A DNA stretch of 64,000 nt from Lewinellaceae bacterium (lineage in GTDB: Bacteria > Bacteroidota > Bacteroidia > Chitinophagales > Saprospiraceae), in assembly GCA_020636435.1 (NCBI GenBank), contig JACJXX010000001.1, forward strand, positions 1,302,001 through 1,366,000, given 5' to 3'. Positions 53,248 through 61,717 of this stretch are shown here, piece by piece. The translations under genes were made by a program, and so were the position numbers. Under the pieces are notes generated by a model, which did no database searches, had not been told where the DNA came from, and saw only the letters and a list, made by a program, of their open reading frames with translations. Numbering within the stretch: position 1 is the stretch's first letter; each line of letters starts with the position of its first letter.

Positions 53248-54552
53248 TTACCGGCCAACTGCCTCCAGCAAGGCGGGGCTTTCCAGTACCTGCACCTCGG
53301 GGATGGGCACCACCAGCTTTCCGCCCCATTCATGGATATAAGACAACTGGCGGCTGATCTCTTCCCTGAGGTTCCAGGGTAGAATGAGCACGTAATCGGG
53401 GCGGGCCGCTCTGATCTGATCCGGGTGGTAAATGGGAATCCGCGTCCCGGGCAGGAAGTTGCCCTGTTTGTGCGGGTTCCGGTCCACGGTAAAATCCAGC
53501 AAATCTGTGCGGACGCCACAGTAATTGAGCAGGGTATTGCCCTTGCCGGGCGCGCCGTAACCCACTACGGTTTTTCCCGCCCGCCGGGCGCCGATCAAAA
53601 ATTCCAGCAACCCCCGCTTGGCCTCCTTGACTTTTTCCTCAAAGCCGGCGTAATAGGCCCGGCTTTCCATCCCCAGCCGGCGCTCCCGCTCCAGCAAAGC
53701 CCCTACCCTATCGCTTACCGGCCTGGCCTCGTCTTCGGCGTGCCGCCCGTATATGCGCAACGACCCGCCGTGGGTGGCCAGTTCTTCCACATCGAAAAGG
53801 GTGATGCCGTGATGGGCAAAGATGCGGTTGGCGGCGATAAAAGACAGGTAAGAAAAATGCTCGTGGTAAATGGTGTCGAACTGGTTCTCCTCGATCAGCC
53901 TTTGCAGGTGAGGGAACTCCATCGTAAGGACGCCCTTTTCGCCCAGCATGATCTTCATGCCCCCTACGAAATCGTTGATGTCGGGCACGTGAGCCAGCAC
54001 GTTGTTGCCGATCAGCAGGCTGGCCTTTCCGTATTGGGCAGATAGCCGCCGCGCCGCTTCCCGGCCGAAAAACCGGATTTCCGTGCGAACGCCTTTTTCC
54101 CGGGCGGCCCGCGCCACATTAGCCGCCGGCTCGACGCCCAGGACGGGAATGTTCTTTTCTGCAAAATACTGGAGCAGGTAGCCGTCGTTGCTGGCCACTT
54201 CGGCCACCAGGCTGTCCGCTCCCAGCTCAAAGCGCTCCATCGCAAAGCCGGCATACTGCCGGGCGTGCCTCAGCCAGCTATCGGAGTAGGAGGAAAAATA
54301 GGCGTAATCCTCAGCAAAAATCTCCTCGGGGCTCGCCTGGGCTTCCAACTGCATCAGCCAGCATTGGCCGCAGACGTAAACGTGAAGCGGATAAAACTGC
54401 TCCGGCTTGCCCAGGCCTTCCGGCGTGACGTGCTTCTGGCACAGGGGCGACAGGCCGAGGTCCACCACGCTGTGCGCCAGTGGGGTTGAACAAAAACGGC
54501 ACTTGCTCCCGGAATGAGCCGTTGAGTGTCGGGGTGTAGAATTTCCGGGCAT
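53248..54552 (-). CDS. Sugar C-methyltransferase-like SAM enzyme
   Basis: 434 residues with the three-part plan of NDP-sugar C-methyltransferases. An N-terminal zinc site (CRFCSTPL ... CQKHVTP ... CGQCWLMQ) is followed by a Rossmann methyltransferase core (VAEVASNDGYLLQYF, then GVEPAANVARAA, NNVLAHVPDI and FDTIYHEHFSYLS with the catalytic His/Tyr region) and a C-terminal domain (VVGYGAPGKGNTLLNY ... DRNPHKQG). Related enzymes add a branching methyl at C3 of a keto-deoxysugar. It ends 11 bp before the nucleotidyltransferase start; same operon. Confidence 0.88.
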   Translation of the reverse strand: MPGNSTPRHSTAHSGSKCRFCSTPLAHSVVDLGLSPLCQKHVTPEGLGKPEQFYPLHVYVCGQCWLMQLEAQASPEEIFAEDYAYFSSYSDSWLRHARQYAGFAMERFELGADSLVAEVASNDGYLLQYFAEKNIPVLGVEPAANVARAAREKGVRTEIRFFGREAARRLSAQYGKASLLIGNNVLAHVPDINDFVGGMKIMLGEKGVLTMEFPHLQRLIEENQFDTIYHEHFSYLSFIAANRIFAHHGITLFDVEELATHGGSLRIYGRHAEDEARPVSDRVGALLERERRLGMESRAYYAGFEEKVKEAKRGLLEFLIGARRAGKTVVGYGAPGKGNTLLNYCGVRTDLLDFTVDRNPHKQGNFLPGTRIPIYHPDQIRAARPDYVLILPWNLREEISRQLSYIHEWGGKLVVPIPEVQVLESPALLEAVGR

Positions 54553-54572
54553 GGAAAAACAAATTTTAGAGG

Positions 54573-55127
54573 TTATGATAGTTGCAATCCTGAAAAATGG
54601 CGCTCTATATGGGGATGGGCCTGGTCTTTATCCGACAGCCCCATAACCGGAAGCGGCCATTGTATTCCGAGCCGGGGGTCATCATACCGCAAGCCTCCCT
54701 CCGATTCCGGAGCGTAGTAGGCCGTATGATGGTAAAGGAGCTCCACATCGGCTTCCAGCGTTTGAAAGCCATGGGCAAAACCTTTGGGAACGTAGATCAT
54801 TTTCTGGTTCCGTTCGCTCAGTTCTACGGAGATATGCTCCAAAAAGGTTCGGGATCCGCGCCGAATATCTACGATCACGTCGAATATTTTGCCTCTGATG
54901 CACCGGATCAGCTTGATTTCGGCGTGAGGAGGAGCCTGGTAATGCAGCCCTCTGACGGTTCCCTCCTTTCGGGTAAAAGAATGGTTGAATTGAACAAACT
55001 CCTGGTGGTGGCCAATGGCGGCGAACTCCCGCCGGCAGAAGGTGCGCGCGAAGAATCCCCGCTCATCCCGCGATGGTTCGGGTTCTATAATATAGGCCCC
55101 CGGCAGTTTTGTTTCTCTGAAGATCAT
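54573..55127 (-). CDS. rfbC: dTDP-4-dehydrorhamnose 3,5-epimerase family protein
   Basis: 184 residues from the ATG at 55127, the standard length. Motifs: PSRDERGFFARTFCRREF, QFNHSFTRKEGTVRGLHYQ (the catalytic His in GLHYQ), KLIRCIRGKIFDVIVDIR, and FAHGFQTLEADVELLYHHTAYY with the catalytic Tyr. Acts as a 3- and/or 5-epimerase on an NDP-4-keto-6-deoxysugar. The start overlaps the upstream SDR stop (ATGA). The gene name is by family; the real sugar may differ. Confidence 0.9.
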   Translation of the reverse strand: MIFRETKLPGAYIIEPEPSRDERGFFARTFCRREFAAIGHHQEFVQFNHSFTRKEGTVRGLHYQAPPHAEIKLIRCIRGKIFDVIVDIRRGSRTFLEHISVELSERNQKMIYVPKGFAHGFQTLEADVELLYHHTAYYAPESEGGLRYDDPRLGIQWPLPVMGLSDKDQAHPHIERHFSGLQLS

Positions 55128-56170
55128 ACCCGCAGGCTTAGCGCCTCGTCCATCTCTTTTCTGGTCAGCAGCTCCTCGATGACGTTGAGGCGGATGAGGC
55201 CGGAGCGGCGGTAGTTGGCGTCGTTGAACCGAATGGCCTGCAGGCCGCCGATCAGGCCTTTCACCGTTTCTTCCAGGCCGTACGCCGGCTGGTGGCCGGG
55301 GGCCAGGCACTGAAACAGCCCAAAATCCACCCGGTAGGACCGCTTGTCCGGCAGTGCGTCTTTATTGATGTCCACTTCCACCCCGGGCAGGAGCTTTTGG
55401 GTAGCCAGGGCCAGGTCTTTGATCTGGAAATTCCAGGGGTTGCTGCCGGTGTTGACGGTGAGGAAGGGCCCTCCGCTTTGCGTTTCCCGTTGGCAGGCCC
55501 AGCGGATGGCCCGCGCCATATCCCGGACGTTGATCAGCGGCCTCCAGGGCGTGCCGTCGCTGAGTATGCCGATCTTGCCGGCAGTGAGGGCGCCGGCCAC
55601 GAAATCGTTGAGCACCAGGTCGAGCCGCAGGCGCTCGCTCATGCCGCAGGCCGTTGCGAAGCGCAGGCAGGTAACCTGAAACCCCTCGCCGGCCAATGCC
55701 TCCAGGGCTTCTTCCGAATACACCTTCGACCGGGCATAGGCCGTGAGCGGATCGAGGGTAGAAGACTCGGTGCGGGGGGCATCTTCCGCGCTGCCGTAAA
55801 CGCTGCAGCTCGACGCGAAAACGAACCGGCGCACCCCCTGCCGTTTGGCCATCCTGGCGATATTCACATTGGCGCGATGGTTGATGTCCATCGTTGCCTC
55901 CTCGAATTTGTTGCCGATGGGGTCGTTGGAAATGGCCGCCAGGCTCACCACTGCGTCTACCCCTTCCAGGATGCGCTCCGGGAACCGCCGCACATCTCCG
56001 TAGTACTGCAGGTCGAGGAAAATATCCGGGCTCGCGGAAGTACTGGTGACGTACTTGGCGAAGTAACCGATGTCGTACCCCATAAGCACGGCCTCCGGAT
56101 GATATTCCCGAAATTCCCTTACCAATCCGGGGCCGACGTAGCCGAGGTTTCCTGTGATGAGTATTTTCAT
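55124..56170 (-). CDS. SDR-family NAD-dependent sugar epimerase/dehydratase
   Basis: 348 residues from MKILITGN at 56170; a Met eight codons upstream is possible. Extended SDR: GNLGYVGPG nucleotide loop, VSLAAIS, SSCSVYGSA, and YARSK as the YxxxK catalytic pair. The RPLINVRDMARAI and NTGSNPWNF segments are typical of NDP-sugar epimerases/reductases in branched-sugar pathways. The product is probably an NDP-sugar epimer or keto intermediate used by the epimerase and methyltransferase genes that follow in the operon. Confidence 0.88.
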   Translation of the reverse strand: MKILITGNLGYVGPGLVREFREYHPEAVLMGYDIGYFAKYVTSTSASPDIFLDLQYYGDVRRFPERILEGVDAVVSLAAISNDPIGNKFEEATMDINHRANVNIARMAKRQGVRRFVFASSCSVYGSAEDAPRTESSTLDPLTAYARSKVYSEEALEALAGEGFQVTCLRFATACGMSERLRLDLVLNDFVAGALTAGKIGILSDGTPWRPLINVRDMARAIRWACQRETQSGGPFLTVNTGSNPWNFQIKDLALATQKLLPGVEVDINKDALPDKRSYRVDFGLFQCLAPGHQPAYGLEETVKGLIGGLQAIRFNDANYRRSGLIRLNVIEELLTRKEMDEALSLRV

Positions 56171-56322
56171 GTCATTGTATTCAAAAAAAAACACCTTCCC
56201 CTATTAACGGCCGAATGATCTTTCAACAAGGTTGCCCTGTCAAAAGATCATCCGGTAAATTTAATCAATATGAAGGTAAAAGATAAAGTGTAAACTATGA
56301 TCTATAAGCTCGCTTTTAAGGT

Positions 56323-57708
56323 TTAGAATGCGTTCTTCCGGGTCTTTTTGCTAAAGACGGTGAGGAAGACGATCTTAATATCCAGCCAGAAGCTCCAGTT
56401 TTCGATGTACCAAAGGTCGTGCTTGATGCGCTGCCGCTTCTGCTCGTTGGTAACGGTGGGCCCGCGCCATCCATTGACCTGCGCCCAGCCGGTAACACCG
56501 GGTTTTACGTAGTGGCGCACCATATAGTCGTTGACCACTTTGCGGAAATCCTGCTCCAGGAACACGCGGTGCGGGCGAGGGCCGACTACGCTCATGTCTC
56601 CTTTGAGCACGTTGATGAACTGGGGCAGTTCGTCGAGGTCGTATTTGCGCAGGTACTTGCCAACGCGGGTGATGCGCGGGTCGTTCTTCACGGTAGATTT
56701 TGTGCCGTTCACCGGATCGTCGCACACGGACATGGTCCGGAACTTGTAGCACTTGAAGCTGCCGCCTCCTTCACCTTTCCGGACCGGCTTGTAAAAGATG
56801 GGGCCTTTGTTGTCCAGGTAGATCAAAGCGGCGATGACCGCAAAAATCGGCGACAGCGCCAGAAGGACACCCAGGGCAAAAGCGAAGTCGAACATCTTTT
56901 TCAGCAGGAAGCAGTGCAGCTTATCCAGCGGCGTTTGGCGCACCCGGATCACGGGAAGGCCTTCCAGATAGCTGGGCCGTGCGCCGTCTACCGGGAAATT
57001 GGTGGCTCCGGGAAGCAGGTTGACGCGGATGCCGTAGTAGTCGGCCACTTCAATGGTGTTCTTCACTTCCTCCTCCCGCAGGGAAGACACGGTGACAAAA
57101 ATCTCATCGATGTCGCCTTTGCCCAGTATGCGGGTCAGTTCATCCACTTTGCCGAGAATCTGCTGCCCGTCGGTATTTCCTTCCTGGTTGTCCAGGAACC
57201 CTACCAGTTCGTAGCCACGGCGGCGGATTTTCCGGGAGAAACCGGCGACCTCGCTCCATTCGTTGCCTTTCCCGACGACCAGCGCGCGGGCCAGGGAAAC
57301 ATCGCGCCACTTCCGGCCGAAGTATTCAAAAAGGAAGATGTTGATAAAGAGAAAGAGAAAAATGGGAATGAGGAAATTCGTTTGCTGTATGTATTCTATA
57401 TTGAATACCATTCCCAGGATGTAAGTTATGCCTACGAATATAAAGGTGTTCAGGACGATGTACCGCATCCGCTTCCGAAAGCCGAAATTCAGGTAGAGGT
57501 CCAGGTCGCCGTTCAGGAAAATAATCAGCCCCCAGCTGAGGTTGAAGATGACGGACAGCCACAGGAAATCTCCTACAAAGGATTCATGAGGGTTGGCCTG
57601 CATCATACCGGGCAATCTGAACAACAGTACCACCAGTAAACATAGGTTCAGGAGTAGAAACTCCAGCGCAACGTGATTTATGGCTAAATGCCTGTTCTTA
57701 GGGATCAT
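56323..57708 (-). CDS. Undecaprenyl-phosphate sugar phosphotransferase (WcaJ-like)
   Basis: 461 residues from MIPKNRHLAINH at 57708; an upstream ATG at 57765 would add 19. Four N-terminal membrane helices, then a soluble CoA-binding-like domain (ALVVGKGNEWSEVAGFSRK ... ELVGFLDNQ), a re-entrant helix (KKMFDFAFALGVLLALSPIF), and the catalytic C-terminus with FYKPVRKGEGG, CYKFRTMS, RKYDLDELPQFINVLKGDMS + VVGPRP and VKPGVTGWAQVNGWRG. It loads the first sugar phosphate on undecaprenyl phosphate. First gene of the - strand sugar operon. Confidence 0.92.
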   Translation of the reverse strand: MIPKNRHLAINHVALEFLLLNLCLLVVLLFRLPGMMQANPHESFVGDFLWLSVIFNLSWGLIIFLNGDLDLYLNFGFRKRMRYIVLNTFIFVGITYILGMVFNIEYIQQTNFLIPIFLFLFINIFLFEYFGRKWRDVSLARALVVGKGNEWSEVAGFSRKIRRRGYELVGFLDNQEGNTDGQQILGKVDELTRILGKGDIDEIFVTVSSLREEEVKNTIEVADYYGIRVNLLPGATNFPVDGARPSYLEGLPVIRVRQTPLDKLHCFLLKKMFDFAFALGVLLALSPIFAVIAALIYLDNKGPIFYKPVRKGEGGGSFKCYKFRTMSVCDDPVNGTKSTVKNDPRITRVGKYLRKYDLDELPQFINVLKGDMSVVGPRPHRVFLEQDFRKVVNDYMVRHYVKPGVTGWAQVNGWRGPTVTNEQKRQRIKHDLWYIENWSFWLDIKIVFLTVFSKKTRKNAF

Positions 57709-57813
57709 AGTGCTAAAAGTTTTTGTATTTGTATCCAGAAAAAGTGTTTCGTTCTCATACAGCATGCCTGCTCTGGTTTCGGATATCCTCAGAAAGGCGG
57801 GGGCCCCTTTCAT

Positions 57814-59079
57814 AAGGATATCCGGTGTGCAGCAATACGATCTGGAAATTTTTCTGTTGCCTGGAGTTTCCTGTAACGGTGGGCTGAATGATCCAGAGGC
57901 CAGCCACGGCTCGATCGGCGCAATGGCCCGAACCGCTAAGGTTATTCCTTTGAGGAAAATTTCTAGAGTCGCTGTAATGATAACCTCTGTAGCTCTTTGG
58001 ATTTTTGCAAGGCATTCATCTCCAAGGGTTTTAGAAATGATGCCAACTGAGTTTTAAGCTTCTGTCTGCTCCGGGCGTGATTGTTGTTATCTCTTTGCGC
58101 CCGGGAGCTCTGCCAAGCCTTTTTAATCGGTTGTGGGATAAACAGGGAGAAGTGTGGTTGATTACGCTCTCCAAAGTGGGGGGTGAAAACTGACTTTGAG
58201 GTAGAGAAGGGGGAATTGTACCTGCTTGTACGGGGCAACAAAAAAAAGGTTGCATATTTTTTTCGCTCCCGGCAAGTATTTGATAAATTTCTTTATCAAA
58301 GCCGAAACATCGATCTTGCCGGCTCGCTCTTTCCGCTTTCAGAGGGGATAAGGTGAAAAGAGCCAGGGCCCCACCACAGTTTGTTGCACAGCAGAAAAAC
58401 CATGCAAAGGCCGGATGGCGGCGGATCGATTACAGATCAGTCAATAAGGAAATAGTGTTTTGGTATATAGAAGCCGCTCGAAGCTTGCCAGGTCGTGAAA
58501 CCGGCTTGCCCTGACGAGGATAGATAGCCTTTTTTAATTGTGCAGTGTGGTATGAGATGCCAGATGTAAAAGGGGTAACAAGAGGAATCGGCTGTAAATA
58601 TAGAAAACCTAATTGGAAATTGCTAACTATATTTATTTTTTTTTCAATTGTTTTGATTTTTTTTTTGCCGGAAGGGGGCGGCAGCTGAGGAGAGTGGCGT
58701 GCCGGTACCGGTATAATCTTTTGAGGATCAGAATGAAACAGGTGAAATGGGCGCCCCGTCTAAGGCTGGGCAAGTTTGAAGGTCAATTGTTCGAAGTTCA
58801 AAGTTCAAAGTTCAAAGTTCAAAGTTCAAAGTTCAAAGTTCAAAGTTCGAAGATCGACGGACCTCGGCAACCCACTGACGGCCGACACTTTCTAACACTA
58901 AAGTGGTAGCCGCGAAATGTATTTAAAAATTTCTCTCCTTTACAGTAGCATAATCAAAAAGTTGACAACAATTCAGAAAAATGATACTTTTAGACTCCTT
59001 CCGAACCTGCAAATGATCGGATTGGAAGATTAGGGCTGAGATTACCCTAAATTAAATAAAAACAAAATTCAAGTCAGAT
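57814..59079. other. Gene-poor spacer
   Basis: No frame with codon bias or family motifs. It holds a short heptamer array (58795-58849) and AT-rich blocks with a T9 run (~58659). The ~380 bp before 57708 probably contain the sugar operon promoter, but I could not fix it. Confidence 0.6.
58795..58849. repeat. Heptanucleotide tandem repeat
   Basis: About seven copies of GTTCAAA in a row; intergenic, possibly slippage-prone. Confidence 0.9.
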
Positions 59080-59505
59080 ATGGATTTCACTTATATTTCC
59101 GGTTTCTTCGACGCTGATGGAAGTATCAGTTTGCTAAATATTCACAACAATGAGCACAAAGCTGTACAGGTTTCCTTTTGCAATAATGAGTTGTCCATTT
59201 TAGAAAGCATTCGGGATTTCCTTTATCGGGAAATAAACATCAAAGGATGGATCAGCAGAAAAAAAGCCCGGGAAGCATATCATTCCGATAATTATGAATT
59301 AAAATACACGCGCCATAGTGCCCTAAACCTTATTAAGCGCCTCGAATCCCATCATCCCAAGAAGAGGCACAGAATAGCAGTTGCTTTAGAGTATTATAAT
59401 AAGGTAACCAACCGAAATGGGAAGTACGACGAACGAGGCCTTTCCAGGAAGAAAGCCTTCAACCGTTTGTTTTATTGGAATGGAAAAAAGGTAGCCCTGC
59501 GATGA
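59080..59505 (+). CDS. LAGLIDADG homing endonuclease, single-motif type
   Basis: 141 residues. YISGFFDADGSISL at residues 5-18 is a LAGLIDADG helix with the catalytic Asp/acidic end. It is followed by VQVSFCNNELSILESIRDFL and YELKYTRHSALNLIKRLESH, the usual second part of single-motif enzymes that act as homodimers. The C-terminus has HPKKRHRIAVALEYYN. The gene stands alone and convergent to the intron-containing tmRNA: its stop is 32 bp from the tmRNA 3' end and lies inside a shared hairpin. Inference: it cuts the intronless tmRNA gene or a nearby site and aids spread of the intron although it is not inside it. Confidence 0.85.
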   Translation: MDFTYISGFFDADGSISLLNIHNNEHKAVQVSFCNNELSILESIRDFLYREINIKGWISRKKAREAYHSDNYELKYTRHSALNLIKRLESHHPKKRHRIAVALEYYNKVTNRNGKYDERGLSRKKAFNRLFYWNGKKVALR

Positions 59506-59521
59506 CAGTTCATCGCAGGGC
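59494..59521. terminator. Bidirectional hairpin between endonuclease gene and tmRNA
   Basis: Perfect 11-bp stem GCCCTGCGATG/CATCGCAGGGC with a 6-nt loop; the endonuclease TGA lies in the stem. It lies just beyond the 3' ends of both convergent genes. Confidence 0.6.
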
Positions 59522-59552
59522 CACACATCAAAATCTTGGTGGAGACGGCGAG

Positions 59553-59844
59553 CAAATAGTTAGGAGTATAATACCACTCCCGCCAATCGTAAGCTTTTAA
59601 CGCTCACAAATCTGGCCCCTGGTTTCCCAGGATATCGGACTATATCATCATCTCCTTGAGCCTGGAGATGTCGGGCGCTGTGGGCTCACCTTAGTGTCCC
59701 TAGTCTCTGCACCTTCCAAAGACTTCCCTTTGGCTAGGCTCAGAATTACCGTATCCCAATCCCTATTTCGATAGGAATTGCGACTTAGGCTCCTCTGAAT
59801 TCACCCGATTTTTCACCATACGTCACCGTATGGGCGACCCTCTG
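59553..59844 (-). ncRNA. Group I intron in the tmRNA T-loop
   Basis: 292 nt on the - strand. The 5' splice site follows U (exon CGACU), which pairs with the intron's GGUCG guide 5 nt inside, giving the required U-G pair; the intron ends in G. Core elements are visible: AATTCAGAGGAGCC (P-like), GGTAATTCTGAGCC (Q-like), GGTGCAGAGACTA (R, 59701-59710 region) and ATGATATAGTCC (S, 59637-59648), with P7 formed by GACTA/TAGTC. The wording of P/Q/R resembles trnL-type (IC3) introns. No ORF inside; presumably self-splicing. Confidence 0.92.
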
Positions 59845-60075
59845 AGTCGAACTCGCGTCCAGCGAAAGCACTCATAAGCCTTCTACATGCTTAGTTTCCA
59901 GTTGAATTTTCGAGAATGAGGCAGGATTGGAAACCCTCCCGATTCATTCCTTATCCCCTGAATTTCGCATCATAACCGGGGCATTTTATGATACTAGCCT
60001 GAGGGTTGGTTGATGTGCGGCACACTGTGTATCAGGCGTCAAGCGCACGGCACAAAGGCATTCTAAGACCTAGTC

Positions 60076-60105
60076 CTAGGCTGCCATGGCATACTGAGTA
60101 TTGCC
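60076..60105 (-). other. tmRNA tag reading frame
   Basis: GGC AAT ACT CAG TAT GCC ATG GCA GCC TAG encodes GNTQYAMAA, the nine-residue Bacteroidota-type degradation tag ending YAMAA. Confidence 0.9.
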
Positions 60106-60263
60106 ATTTGAATTGGTTAATAGCCAGTTGTTAACGGAGATAAGCCATCATACTCCGGCATGCTTACTTACCAGTTTACTCCCCTGTCGATTCCATTACG
60201 TCCCCAAACAGGAAAGCTGAACCAATAGTCAGCTTTCAAAGAACTTAACAGGTATGTAACAAC

Positions 60264-60271
60264 CAAAGGTA
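60264..60271 (-). promoter_or_regulatory. Promoter -7 box of the tmRNA gene
   Basis: TACCTTTG (TAnnTTTG consensus of Bacteroidota) on the - strand, with TTTG 21 bp upstream as a -33 box. Transcription would begin ~50 nt before the mature 5' end. Confidence 0.6.
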
Positions 60272-60302
60272 CACCAATAGTTCGAACCTTTGCAAAAAAA
60301 AT

Positions 60303-60310
60303 TACCTTTG
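60303..60310 (+). promoter_or_regulatory. Promoter -7 box of the fabH-like gene
   Basis: TACCTTTG on the + strand, 58 bp before the ATG at 60369; back-to-back with the tmRNA promoter. No clear -33 box. Confidence 0.5.
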
Positions 60311-60368
60311 CATTGCCCTATCCAAAACCCTGCGAAACAAACCTTTTACACCTGCACAAATCACAAAC

Positions 60369-61340
60369 ATGGAAGCAAAGATCACGGCAATTGGCGCTTA
60401 TGCTCCTGAGAAAGTCATCGACAACCACTATTTCGAATCTTTTCTGGAAACCTCCGACGAATGGATACAGAGCCGAACCGGCATCGTAGAACGACGGTTT
60501 TCAGCGGAAAACGAATACACCAGCGACCTGTCTATTGCCGCGGTAAAGAACCTGGCCGCACGCTACAATAAGGACCTTTCCGATGTAGATTTCATCCTCG
60601 TCGCTACAGTCACGCACGACCAGATCATGCCCAGCATGGGCACCCAGCTCCAGCATCGCCTGAATATACCCCATGCTGCGGCGCTGGACATCTCGGCCGC
60701 CTGCGCCGGCTTTGGCTACGGCATTACCCTGGCCAGAAGCCTGATCCATTCCGGAATGTACCGGAAAGTGTTGGTCGTCGGCGCCGAAACGCTTACCAAA
60801 GTGACCGATTTTACCGACCGCGCCAGCTGTATCCTCTTTGGCGACGGCGCCGGCGCCCTGCTCATCGAAGCGGCGGAAAAAGGCAATATCGGCGAGTGCA
60901 TCGCCGGTGCCGAAGGCAGCGGCGGGCAGGACCTCTACCTGTCCACCCAGGCCACCCAGGTTAACGGCACAGAGATCAAGGCCAACAACAAGATCGTACA
61001 GAACGGCCGGGCCGTCTTCCGCTGGGCCGTCACCCGCATGTCGGAAATGTTCGAGGCCATCCTGGAAAAGAACGGGCTGAGCAAGGAAGACATCGACTGG
61101 TTCATCCCGCACAGCGCCAATTTGCGCATCATAGAGGCCATCTGCCAGCGGGTGGGCTTCCCCGTAGAAAAATCGCTGGAAAGCCTGAGCCGCTACGGCA
61201 ACACTTCCTCCGCTTCTATCCCCCTCGCGCTGGATGAGGCCGTAAGGGACGGGCGGGTTAAAAAGGGCGACAAACTGCTGTTGCTCGGCTTCGGCGGTGG
61301 GCTGACTTATGCGGGCACGGTGGTGGAGTGGGGGCTTTAG
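60369..61340 (+). CDS. fabH: 3-oxoacyl-ACP synthase III (FabH-like)
   Basis: 323 residues, full length. Thiolase-fold condensing enzyme with the KASIII triad: C112 in SAACAGFGYG, H248 in FIPHSANLRI, N278 in RYGNTSSASIP. Other matches: WIQSRTGIVERRF near residue 35, GDGAGALLIE and the C-terminal LLLGFGGGLTYAGTVV. It starts fatty-acid chains by condensing acyl-CoA with malonyl-ACP. Divergent from tmRNA. A paralogue elsewhere in the genome cannot be excluded, so it could be a specialised KASIII. Confidence 0.92.
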   Translation: MEAKITAIGAYAPEKVIDNHYFESFLETSDEWIQSRTGIVERRFSAENEYTSDLSIAAVKNLAARYNKDLSDVDFILVATVTHDQIMPSMGTQLQHRLNIPHAAALDISAACAGFGYGITLARSLIHSGMYRKVLVVGAETLTKVTDFTDRASCILFGDGAGALLIEAAEKGNIGECIAGAEGSGGQDLYLSTQATQVNGTEIKANNKIVQNGRAVFRWAVTRMSEMFEAILEKNGLSKEDIDWFIPHSANLRIIEAICQRVGFPVEKSLESLSRYGNTSSASIPLALDEAVRDGRVKKGDKLLLLGFGGGLTYAGTVVEWGL

Positions 61341-61717
61341 AGGGATGGTTAGATGGTTAGATGGTTGGATTGCTGGCTCGGGCGGGACTTGGGCAATGGT
61401 TATACCATCTCTGCGAGCCGGTTAAAATTGTTGGATGGTTTTATTGTTGTGAGGGTGCTCCGGAAACTATTGAAGGCGAAGAATATTTTGTCCACTCCCT
61501 GACCCCCGCCAGCGGGGGACATTTACTCCGATTCAGGGGTGTGTTTTCCCCCGCTGGCGGGGGTCAGGGGGTGGAGTCCAAATAAAATTTCCCATTATTG
61601 GGTGCCGGAGTTCCAAACTAGACTTTCCGGAGTAGCCTCATTGTTGGATGGTTGGCTCGGGCGGGGCTTGGGCAATGGTTATATGGAGAAAATATTACTA
61701 ACCAAAATAAGCCAACA
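61341..61717. repeat. Intergenic repeats and REP-like palindrome
   Basis: The phrase GGGCTTGGGCAATGGTTATA (or one mismatch) with GGCTCGGGC upstream occurs at ~61376-61402 and ~61656-61682. Between them lies a 23-bp inverted repeat, CCTGACCCCCGCCAGCGGGG... at 61499-61523 with its complement at ~61547-61571, inside a larger palindrome. No gene is supported here. Confidence 0.65.

Larger units (their letters stand above)
59537..60205 (-). ncRNA. ssrA: tmRNA (ssrA) interrupted in its T-loop by a group I intron
   Basis: The 5' end GGGGACG at 60205 is followed by GGAATCGACAGG, the tmRNA D-loop-like consensus. The 3' end is CGTCTCC-ACCA (59547-59537). These form a 7-bp acceptor stem with a G-U at the third pair, the alanine identity element. 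The tag frame is at 60105-60076: GNTQYAMAA then TAG, with resume codon GGC. Exon 1 ends GGACGCGAGTTCGACT (to 59845) and exon 2 begins CTCGCCGTCTCC (59552); joined, they make a perfect T-arm GCGAG-TTCGACT-CTCGC. Mature length would be 377 nt. tmRNA with SmpB rescues stalled ribosomes, so splicing is required for function. Confidence 0.93.

Noticed and set aside
53425..54045. Long + strand frames antisense to the sugar operon (also near 51.0, 55.3 and 56.4 kb)
   Set aside because: All oppose genes with complete family motifs; the antisense translations show none.
58613..58909. 98-codon ORF on the + strand
   Set aside because: It runs through the GTTCAAA heptamer array and a homopolymer-rich block, with no motif or codon bias.
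59553..59844. Homing endonuclease encoded within the intron
   Set aside because: The 292-nt intron has no ORF; the LAGLIDADG gene lies outside the tmRNA on the opposite strand.
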